Part shown: positions 6,034 to 11,309 of the stretch, one piece after another
Layout of the letters: each line of letters opens with the position of its first letter
Position numbering within the stretch: the first letter of the stretch is position 1
Source of the DNA: Deltaproteobacteria bacterium
GTDB taxonomy: Bacteria; Desulfobacterota_B; Binatia; UBA9968
DNA length: 11,309 nt
NCBI GenBank assembly: GCA_005879255.1
Contig: VBKY01000280.1
Span: forward strand, 1-11,309
Reading direction: 5' to 3'
Translations under genes and position numbers: made by a program
Notes under the pieces: model-generated
Told to the model about the DNA's origin: nothing
Database searches by the model: none
The model's input: the letters and a program-made list of their open reading frames with translations, nothing else

Positions 6034-6462
6034 ATGGCGTCCCAAGACTGGGATATATTGATTTGGCAGCGCGCAAACGCGCTGCTCCAACAGGCTGAAC
6101 GCATTCAGCGGAATTTTCTCCAGATCGCCGTGCGCTCCCATTATCGCACTGTTCAAGGTCGGAGTACGTGCTGGGAGCCGCCCATCAATGTGGTTGAGAC
6201 CGATGAAACTCTTTGGGTTATCGTGGCGATACCGGGAGTAAAACCGGACCGCGTCGAAGTTCGCTTGGATGGAGGCGAGCTTACGATCGCGGGTGAGCGG
6301 CCATTGCCCGCCTGCTGCACCGAAGGTGAACTTAGTACATGGGAAATACCGCTTGGACGCTTTGAGCGGCATCTTGTCCTCGAAGGCAGATATCCATTAT
6401 CGATCGGCAAAACCTCGCTCCAAGACGGCCTCCTCGTCATTGAGCTCAGGAAGCAATTATGA
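6034..6462 (+). CDS. Small heat shock protein, Hsp20/alpha-crystallin family
   Basis: This is a 142-residue ATP-independent holdase chaperone of the cytoplasm. Residues 1-45 are a helical N-terminal arm (WQRANALLQQAERIQRNF); the alpha-crystallin domain runs about 46-140, with INVVETDETLWVIVAIPGVK (51-70), DRVEVRLDGGELTIAGER (72-89) and the hallmark DGLLVIEL (131-138, the A-x-x-x-n-G-v-L region). The chain ends LRKQL immediately after the last beta strand, so the C-terminal extension with the I-x-I assembly motif of most family members is absent. TAGGAG lies 4 nt before the ATG. The stop overlaps the lon ATG (ATGA), so chaperone and protease are made together; substrates held by Hsp20 could be passed to Lon, which is inference from context. 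Cys46, Cys94 and Cys95 are present, the last two adjacent. Confidence 0.92.
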   Translation: MASQDWDILIWQRANALLQQAERIQRNFLQIAVRSHYRTVQGRSTCWEPPINVVETDETLWVIVAIPGVKPDRVEVRLDGGELTIAGERPLPACCTEGELSTWEIPLGRFERHLVLEGRYPLSIGKTSLQDGLLVIELRKQL

Positions 6463-8894
6463 GTTCCGAACAAAAAGAAGACCCGAAAGTCAATCGCCGT
6501 GTCACAGTGCCCCCTGGCGCTTTGATGCTTTTGCCATTGCGGCAAGCCGTGCTCTTTCCTTCGACCGTCATGCCGCTGGTGGTGGGCCGCCCCTCGAGCT
6601 TGCAGGTCGTTGAAGAAGCGGTGCGCCAACAGTCGCGCATCGGCTTCGTCGCGCAACGCGATCCGAGTATCGAAGCGCCCCGCCCGGAAGATTTATTTCC
6701 GGTCGGCACGGCCGCCGACATTCTCCGTATGTACAGTCTTCCCGATGGCCAGCGTCAGATCATTATTCAGGGCCGCCAGCGCTTTGAAATCGCCGAATTT
6801 ATCGACACCGATCCGTACCTGATTGCCCGGGTCACTTTGGTCGAAGAAAACACCCCTCAATCCAAAGAGTTTCAGGCGCGCATCATCAACTTGCGCCAGG
6901 AAGCAGCCAAAGCCTTGGCGCTTTTGCCCGAGCCGATGATCGAGCTTAAATCAACCATCGAAAGAATCGACGATCCACTGGCGTTGATTGATATCATCGC
7001 CAGCACGTTGGATCTGCCGCTCGAAGAAAGGCAAGAAATTTTGGCGACGCTCGATCCGCAGCAACGCGCCCAACTGGTTTCAGAAAAGTTGGCCCGGCAA
7101 ATTTCCTTGCTGGAGTTGAGCAAGAAAATCGGCGACCAGACCAAACAATCGCTCGATCAGGCGCAACGCCAATACTTCTTGCGGGAACAACTGAAGGCGA
7201 TTCAAAAAGAGCTCGGCGAAGAAACCGGGGAAAACATCGAAGTCGAAGAGCTCCGAAAAAAAATTGCCGATGCCAAAATGCCGGCAGCCGTGGAAACGGA
7301 AGTGCTTCGCGAGCTCAGCCGCTTCGAGCGCATGCCGGAGATGGCCGCGGAAAGATCGATGATCCGAACTTATCTCGATTGGATGGTCGAGCTGCCGTGG
7401 AGCGTCAGCAGTGAAGAACAGATCGATCTGCCGAGAGCGCGGGCGATCCTCGATGCCGATCACTATGATCTCGAAAAAGTCAAAAAGCGCATCGTTGAGT
7501 TTCTCGCCGTTCGCAAGCTCAAGCCGGAGGGCAAAAGTCCGATCTTGTGTTTCGTCGGCCCGCCGGGCGTAGGAAAAACGTCATTGGGCCAAAGCATCGC
7601 GCGCGCGATGAACCGCAAGTTTGTCCGCCAGAGTCTCGGCGGCGTGCACGACGAAGCGGACATTCGCGGTCATCGCCGCACCTACATTGGCGCGCTACCG
7701 GGAAACATCATTCAGGGTATCCGCAAAGCCGGCACCAATAATCCCGTGTTCATGCTCGATGAAATCGACAAGCTCGGCGCTAGCTTTCATGGCGATCCGT
7801 CGGCCGCCCTGCTGGAGGTCTTAGATCCCGCCCAAAACACATCGTTCCAGGATCATTATCTCGGCGTCGATTTTGATCTAAGCCGCGTGATGTTTATCGC
7901 TACCGCCAACGTGCTCGATACGATCCCGGCGCCGCTTCGCGACCGCATGGAAATCCTGCAGTTGCCCGGCTACATAGAAGAAGACAAAGTAGCGATCGCG
8001 ACCCAGTACCTGATTCCCCGGCAAATTTCCGAAAACGGTCTCACCGATGGGCAAATCTCCTTTAGCTCCGATGCGATCCGCGAAATCATTCAGGGTTACA
8101 CTCGGGAAGCCGGGGTGCGCCAGCTCGAACGTGAAATCGGCACCATCTGTCGCGGCGTTGCGACTCGGGTAGCAGAAGGTCACAAGGAAGTGATCTTCAT
8201 CGAGCGTGATTCGGTGCGCGCCTATCTTGGCCCGGTGAAATTTTTCAACGAGATTGCCCTGCGCACCAGCATGCCCGGCGTGGCTACGGGCTTGGCGTGG
8301 ACGCCTTTCGGCGGAGACATCCTATTCATCGAAGCGACTAAAATGGCCGGTGATGGCAAACTCCAGCTAACCGGTCAGCTTGGTGATGTCATGAAGGAAA
8401 GCGCTCAAGCCGCGATGAGCCTGGTAAAGTCGCGCGCGGAGTCACTGGGCATTGCCCCAGAGCAATTTCGCAAGCAGGATATCCACGTTCATATTCCTGC
8501 GGGCGCGATTCCCAAGGACGGCCCCAGTGCCGGCGTCACTCTATTCGTTGCGCTCGTGTCGCTGCTTCTCGGCCAGCGCGTGCGAAAAGACTTGGCCATG
8601 ACCGGCGAGATCAGCTTGCGCGGTCTGGTGCTGCCGGTGGGCGGCATCAAGGAAAAGGTGCTGGCGGCCAAACGCGCCGGCATTACCTGCGTGCTGCTCC
8701 CGGCCATGAACCAGCGCGATTTGGAAGAGATTCCGCCCTCCGCCCTGGAGGGAATTCGCTTCGAGTTCCTGACTACTGTTGACGAAGCGCTACAGCATGC
8801 GTTGGAGCCTGAAACGAACGGTCAATTCCGGTCCGACGTTGCTGGAACCGAGGCGAGCGCCTCCGGCTACGTCGCAGCCAGAAATCGCAATTAG
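6459..8894 (+). CDS. lon: ATP-dependent Lon protease (LonA type)
   Basis: The 811-residue product has full LonA length. The N-terminal substrate-binding LON domain is about 22-215 (LLPLRQAVLFPSTVMPL at 24-40), followed by a helical linker (about 216-330, QYFLREQLKAIQKELG). The AAA+ module carries Walker A GPPGVGKT at 367-374 (Lys373), the pore-loop region GGVHDEADIRGHRRTYIGA, Walker B FMLDEIDKL (Asp434, Glu435) and the arginine-containing PAPLRDRMEI. The C-terminal serine protease domain has Ser690 in PKDGPSAGV and Lys733 in GGIKEKVLAAKRAG, 43 residues apart as in the family. It degrades misfolded and regulatory proteins in the cytoplasm. The start overlaps the hsp20 stop by 4 nt. The last 25 residues (from about 787) are an unconserved tail. 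A 32-bp palindrome follows 10 nt after the stop. Confidence 0.97.
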   Translation: MSSEQKEDPKVNRRVTVPPGALMLLPLRQAVLFPSTVMPLVVGRPSSLQVVEEAVRQQSRIGFVAQRDPSIEAPRPEDLFPVGTAADILRMYSLPDGQRQIIIQGRQRFEIAEFIDTDPYLIARVTLVEENTPQSKEFQARIINLRQEAAKALALLPEPMIELKSTIERIDDPLALIDIIASTLDLPLEERQEILATLDPQQRAQLVSEKLARQISLLELSKKIGDQTKQSLDQAQRQYFLREQLKAIQKELGEETGENIEVEELRKKIADAKMPAAVETEVLRELSRFERMPEMAAERSMIRTYLDWMVELPWSVSSEEQIDLPRARAILDADHYDLEKVKKRIVEFLAVRKLKPEGKSPILCFVGPPGVGKTSLGQSIARAMNRKFVRQSLGGVHDEADIRGHRRTYIGALPGNIIQGIRKAGTNNPVFMLDEIDKLGASFHGDPSAALLEVLDPAQNTSFQDHYLGVDFDLSRVMFIATANVLDTIPAPLRDRMEILQLPGYIEEDKVAIATQYLIPRQISENGLTDGQISFSSDAIREIIQGYTREAGVRQLEREIGTICRGVATRVAEGHKEVIFIERDSVRAYLGPVKFFNEIALRTSMPGVATGLAWTPFGGDILFIEATKMAGDGKLQLTGQLGDVMKESAQAAMSLVKSRAESLGIAPEQFRKQDIHVHIPAGAIPKDGPSAGVTLFVALVSLLLGQRVRKDLAMTGEISLRGLVLPVGGIKEKVLAAKRAGITCVLLPAMNQRDLEEIPPSALEGIRFEFLTTVDEALQHALEPETNGQFRSDVAGTEASASGYVAARNRN

Positions 8895-8904
8895 CATCCC
8901 GCAT

Positions 8905-8936
8905 GCGTAGGGGCACGGCATGCCGTGCCCCTACGC
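8905..8936. terminator. Perfect 32-bp palindrome after lon (possible terminator or dispersed repeat)
   Basis: GCGTAGGGGCACGGCA at 8905-8920 is followed at once by its exact reverse complement at 8921-8936. It lies 10 nt beyond the lon stop and would form a very stable stem, but no T-run follows (TTATGTTAAC), so Rho-independent termination is uncertain. The central phrase GGGGCACGGCATGCCGTGCCCC is, from memory, a repeat found scattered in several environmental genomes. Confidence 0.6.
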
Positions 8937-8987
8937 TTATGTTAACTCAAAGCTGTTTCGTCTCGCGCCTGACAGGCTATGTCGCAC

Positions 8988-9060
8988 TGTCATCCTGAGG
9001 TGAAGCCGAAGGATCTCGCCCCTTCATCGCCGAGATTCTTCACAGGCGTTCAGAATGACA
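8988..9060. repeat. Inverted-repeat element, TGTCATCCTGAG ... GAATGACA type
   Basis: TGTCATCCTGAGG at 8988-9000 and GAAGGATCTCG at 9008-9018 pair with CGAGATTCTTC at 9031-9041 and TTCAGAATGACA at 9049-9060 around a short loop. Ends are nearly perfect (TGTCAT...ATGACA). This wording is familiar from intergenic palindromic elements in many uncultured bacterial genomes. It sits between the convergent lon and RRM genes and carries no coding sequence. Confidence 0.7.
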
Positions 9061-9211
9061 TCTCGGGATTTCTGTGATTGCGGCACAGTCCCGGAGCCGA
9101 GCGCTTTGATCCGCTCTGTTTTCGAGCGGCTGCCGACCGGAATTTGCTGCTCAAGTTGGCGCGGCCGCTACTGTTCAAGCGCGAGGAGTTTCGCTTCTCG
9201 TTCAGCCGCGC

Positions 9212-9547
9212 TCACCAGCGTCTACCCTCACCGCGCCAGCCGCCGTCGCGTCTGTCACCACCACCACCTCGTCGATCGTTGCCTGGTCCGGGCCGCCGCT
9301 CTTGTGGGCGCGCCTCGTTCACGGTGAGGCTTCGTCCATCGAATTGGGTTCCGTTCAAAGCGCGGATTGCGCTCTGCGCCGCCGCGCCGGAGCTCATTTC
9401 GACAAAACCGAAACCCTTGGAGCGGCCGCTGAATTTGTCGATGATTATCCTGGCCGAATCCACGGTGCCGTATTGAGAGAAGAGCACCTCCAGTTGTTTG
9501 TTGGTGGTTGCATAGGACAAGCCGCCAACGTAAACCCGATTCGTCAT
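9212..9547 (-). CDS. RNA-binding protein with one RRM and an Arg/Gly-rich tail
   Basis: The 111-residue cytosolic protein binds single-stranded RNA. The RRM spans about 4-80, with RNP2 VYVGGL at 5-10 and RNP1 KGFGFVEM at 44-51 including the aromatic residues that stack on RNA bases (Tyr6, Phe46, Phe48). It ends with the usual GRSLTVNEARP. Residues 81-111 are a flexible Arg/Gly tail (GNDRRGGGGDRRDGG), like the bacterial glycine-rich RRM proteins, some of which are cold-induced in cyanobacteria. AAGGAGG lies 7 nt before the ATG. The gene lies 64 nt after the sugar dehydrogenase on the same strand; a small hairpin (9569-9587) in the gap suggests separate control. Confidence 0.93.
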   Translation of the reverse strand: MTNRVYVGGLSYATTNKQLEVLFSQYGTVDSARIIIDKFSGRSKGFGFVEMSSGAAAQSAIRALNGTQFDGRSLTVNEARPQERRPGPGNDRRGGGGDRRDGGWRGEGRRW

Positions 9548-9568
9548 ATTCTTTCCTCCTTATCGACT

Positions 9569-9587
9569 GGCAAAATAATTTTTGACC
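9569..9587. promoter_or_regulatory. Short AT-rich hairpin in the leader of the RRM gene
   Basis: On the minus strand the sequence is GG, one bulged T, CAAAA, loop ATTA, TTTTG, CC. It could fold into a 7-bp stem 15 nt before the ribosome binding site. It may be an operator or an RNA thermosensor-like element; it is too short to assign. Confidence 0.3.
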
Positions 9588-9611
9588 AACTTGCCCCGTG
9601 TTAGTTGTTGC

Positions 9612-10784
9612 CTATTTCCCGTAGCTGACGCGGTAAATTTTCCCCGCGTAGTCGTCCGAAATAAGCAGCGCGCCGTCAGGCATGACAAGCACGTCGACCG
9701 GCCGGCCCCATGCCTGACTTCCCTGCAACCATCCTTCGGCGAAAATTTCATAGGACTCCGGCTGATTGTTCTTCAATTGCACGACGGTGATCCGATAGCC
9801 GATCGGCGTGCTACGGTTCCATGAGCCGTGCTCGGCGATGAAAATTTGATTTCGATAGTGAGACGGAAACATTGACCCGGTATAAAAGCGCATGCCCAGT
9901 GCGGCGACATGGGGACCGAGCTTTTGTGCGGGAGGCGCAAAGTCGCTGCACGCGCGCTTGCCGCCGAACTGATCGTCGGCAATGTCGCCAGCGTGACAAT
10001 AGGGATAGCCGAAATCCAGGCCCGGTTTGGGCGCGTGGTTCAGCTCATCGGGCGGAGTGTTGTCGCCCATGCGATCACGCCCGTTGTCAGTAAACCAAAA
10101 CTCTTTGGTGACCGGATGCCAGTCAAAGCCAACCGTGTTGCGCACGCCACGGGCAAATATTTCAAGGCCGGCGCCGTCCGGTTTCATGCGCGAAATCATC
10201 GCATAGCGGTTCGGGTCGGGTTCGCAGATGTTGCACGGCGCGCCCACTGGGACATAAAGCAAGCCGTCGGGCCCGAAAGCGATAAATTTCCAACCGTGCG
10301 TCCGTTCTATCGGAAAGCTATCGCTGACGATGACCGGCTTGGGCGGGCTATTCAGCCGCGCTTCGATATCGTCATAGCGAAGCACTCGGCTAATCTCGGC
10401 GACATAAAGCGCGCCGTTGTGAAACGCCACACCATTGGGAGACTTCAGTCCCTCGGCGACAGTAATGACTCGTCTCGCGTTTTCTTCTGCTTGAGCCGCA
10501 AGCGCATAGACTTTCCCCGCCCCGCGGGTGCCGACGAAGACAGTCCCTTTCGGACCCAAGACCATGGAGCGGGCATCACGGATATTGTCAGCGAAGATGG
10601 CGATTTCGAATCCCGCAGGCAGCTTGATTTGCTTCAGCGGCGCCTCTCCGGCAAACGTGTGCGCGGTTAGAAAAACATTGCAGAGAATCACAACGAAGCA
10701 GAAATGCCTCGAGACCGCGCGCGTAACCGGGCCGGACGTCATCGCGCGTAAAATAGCCCCGTCTCTCATCTGACCCGTCATCAT
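9612..10784 (-). CDS. Exported PQQ-dependent sugar (sorbosone/glucose) dehydrogenase family beta-propeller
   Basis: The product has 390 residues from the first ATG. It belongs to the six-bladed propeller family of soluble glucose and L-sorbosone dehydrogenases, which oxidise sugars or aldoses with PQQ in the periplasm. After a hydrophobic signal (about 27-45, cut near FAGEAP) come LPAGFEIAIFAD (55-66), a conserved THGWKFIAFGPDGLLYV (162-178), RGVRNTVGFDWHP (212-224), FTDNGRDRMGDNTPPDELN (231-249) and the last blade GRPVDVLVMPDGALLISDD (360-378). Cys184/Cys187 and Cys263/Cys279 may form disulfides. The start is uncertain: ATGs at 10784, 10781, 10769 and 10742 all lack a good ribosome binding site; that at 10742 leaves the most normal signal peptide. 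No PQQ synthesis or cytochrome gene is adjacent, and the substrate and cofactor are inferred from family. Confidence 0.88.
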   Translation of the reverse strand: MMTGQMRDGAILRAMTSGPVTRAVSRHFCFVVILCNVFLTAHTFAGEAPLKQIKLPAGFEIAIFADNIRDARSMVLGPKGTVFVGTRGAGKVYALAAQAEENARRVITVAEGLKSPNGVAFHNGALYVAEISRVLRYDDIEARLNSPPKPVIVSDSFPIERTHGWKFIAFGPDGLLYVPVGAPCNICEPDPNRYAMISRMKPDGAGLEIFARGVRNTVGFDWHPVTKEFWFTDNGRDRMGDNTPPDELNHAPKPGLDFGYPYCHAGDIADDQFGGKRACSDFAPPAQKLGPHVAALGMRFYTGSMFPSHYRNQIFIAEHGSWNRSTPIGYRITVVQLKNNQPESYEIFAEGWLQGSQAWGRPVDVLVMPDGALLISDDYAGKIYRVSYGK

Positions 10785-10937
10785 TCAGCGGCGGAGCAAG
10801 GCGATCTACGCTGCAGTTCCATCAGACAACCCGATGACAATTACTTCTTCATCAGCGGCGGGCGGCCCGCTGCGCCGTGTTGGCCAATCGGGCGATCGGC
10901 CTCCTGTTCGAAGGGTTCATTGGTCTAGGACGGCGGG

Positions 10938-11147
10938 ATGTATTTGTTCTTTCGCCTTTTCTGGGTTTTTCTTTGTTGTGTTTTTTCGTTTGGCTTTGGC
11001 GCCCATAGTGCTACCGGATTGCAGACACTGGCGCGACAATCGCACCGGTCGCCTTCATCTAAAAGAAAGGAAGCGAGCAAGGACCGGGCCAAACTACCGA
11101 GCTCGGTGCGCAACGATTTAATGACGACGCAGACGATGCGTCATTGA
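10938..11147 (+). CDS. Possible small secreted or membrane protein (69 aa), doubtful
   Basis: ATG at 10938 has AGGA 7 nt upstream. The first 25 residues (MYLFFRLFWVFLCCVFSFG then FGAHSA) look like a signal peptide or membrane helix; the rest is Ser/Arg/Lys rich, without recognisable fold (SHRSPSSKRKEASKDRAK). The T-rich DNA of 10938-10990 could produce such a hydrophobic run by chance. I do not recognise a family. Confidence 0.22.
   Translation: MYLFFRLFWVFLCCVFSFGFGAHSATGLQTLARQSHRSPSSKRKEASKDRAKLPSSVRNDLMTTQTMRH
11120..11145. promoter_or_regulatory. Small bulged hairpin or operator-like palindrome
   Basis: AATGA (11120-11124), bulge CGA, CGCA (11128-11131), loop GACGA, then TGCG and TCATT (11137-11145): a 9-bp stem with a 3-nt bulge. 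There is no T-run. It stands 30 nt before a possible gene start at 11175. Confidence 0.35.
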
Positions 11148-11174
11148 TCTCTTTCGTTAACGCTAACACTGACA

Positions 11175-11309
11175 ATGGCAGATCCGCCGCTAGCGAGTAC
11201 CGCAGTATTTGCGGTCAGCGACGATCAAGTTGGAGCGGGACAATTGGCAGCCAAGCGATGCCGGAAGAAAGTTTGGCGAGAAAATGCCGAGTCAAAAACA
11301 AGAGTTCAA
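11175..11309 (+). CDS. Possible 5' end of a gene leaving the window, doubtful
   Basis: ATG at 11175 opens 45 codons without a stop to the right edge (starting MADPPLASTAVFAVSDDQ). There is no ribosome binding site, and other ATGs in other frames (11254, 11284) are also open to the edge. The fragment is too short to identify. Confidence 0.2.
   Translation, partial: MADPPLASTAVFAVSDDQVGAGQLAAKRCRKKVWRENAESKTRVQ

Larger units (their letters stand above)
8895..9211. other. 317-bp convergent intergenic region holding two palindromic repeats
   Basis: This is the space between the lon stop and the RRM gene stop. It holds the palindrome 8905-8936 and the element 8988-9060. The remaining 150 bp next to the RRM gene (9061-9211) have no recognised feature; no gene, tRNA or T-rich terminator was seen. 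Confidence 0.5.
10785..11309. other. 525-bp right end without a convincing gene
   Basis: This is DNA upstream of the sugar dehydrogenase. It holds the weak ORF at 10938-11147, a hairpin at 11120-11145, short palindromes (ACCGAGCTCGGT at 11096-11107; CGTTAACG at 11155-11162) and an open frame entering from 11175. None of these is strong; promoters for the leftward gene should lie within the first 150 bp, but no good -35/-10 pair was seen. Confidence 0.45.

Noticed and set aside
5941..6656. Minus-strand open frames of 143 and 167 codons opposite hsp20 and the lon start
   Set aside because: Both are antisense to a clear Hsp20/Lon operon, overlap each other and look like low-complexity shadow translations.
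9061..9211. Extension of the RRM protein beyond its stop, or a second small gene after it
   Set aside because: The RRM protein ends normally in an Arg/Gly tail with RRW; the following in-frame sequence resembles no known domain and has no start with a ribosome binding site.
9909..10670. A 253-codon open frame on the plus strand
   Set aside because: It lies wholly antisense to the sugar dehydrogenase gene, has no recognisable domain and arises from the codon usage of the real gene.
1..11309. tRNA, rRNA, riboswitch or phage attachment site
   Set aside because: No cloverleaf, GTTCGAATC T-loop in context, rRNA segment or integrase/att pair was recognised on either strand by eye; a covariance-model search would be needed to exclude small RNAs.

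Overview
The window (11,309 bp, moderately GC-rich) looks like chromosomal DNA of an uncultured, metabolically flexible bacterium. The gene set combines anaerobic functions (a NapC/NrfH-type multiheme cytochrome, an aldehyde:ferredoxin oxidoreductase) with functions that imply contact with oxygen (periplasmic Cu/Zn superoxide dismutase, a PQQ-type sugar dehydrogenase). Intergenic DNA is full of short inverted-repeat elements of the sort common in environmental deltaproteobacterial (Desulfobacterota-like), NC10 or Planctomycetes-like genomes. I cannot place it more precisely, and no phage, transposase, CRISPR, rRNA or tRNA is visible.

Left part, minus strand (right to left). A MobA-MoaD fusion (3934-3017) overlaps by 4 nt with an AOR-family tungsten/molybdenum aldehyde oxidoreductase (3020-1212). 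Next come a large hairpin built from a 9-nt repeat unit, a 60-residue coiled-coil-like protein (1096-914), a 590-bp gap holding a dispersed repeat, and the first 108 codons of nrfH (326-1, running off the left edge). The nrfH copy has Ser in place of the first Cys of its first heme motif.

Middle. Also on the minus strand are sodC (5778-5242), an unrecognised 157-residue protein with a C-terminal membrane segment 32 nt behind it (5209-4736), and a small protein resembling dimeric alpha/beta-barrel monooxygenases (4581-4249). The stop codon of the last lies inside the flank of a MITE-like element (4057-4237). Divergently, on the plus strand, a small heat shock protein overlaps lon by 4 nt (6034-8894), forming a protein quality-control operon.

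Right part. Two palindromic repeats fill the convergent gap after lon. On the minus strand follow an RRM-domain RNA-binding protein (9547-9212) and an exported PQQ-type sugar/sorbosone dehydrogenase homologue (10784-9612). The last 525 bp hold no convincing gene, only a possible small secreted ORF, a small hairpin and a possible gene start at the right edge.

The most interesting features are the MobA-MoaD fusion translationally coupled to AOR, the 9-nt-period hairpin between the AOR stop and the next ribosome binding site, and the altered heme-1 motif of NrfH. I saw no clearly new defence or mobile system.
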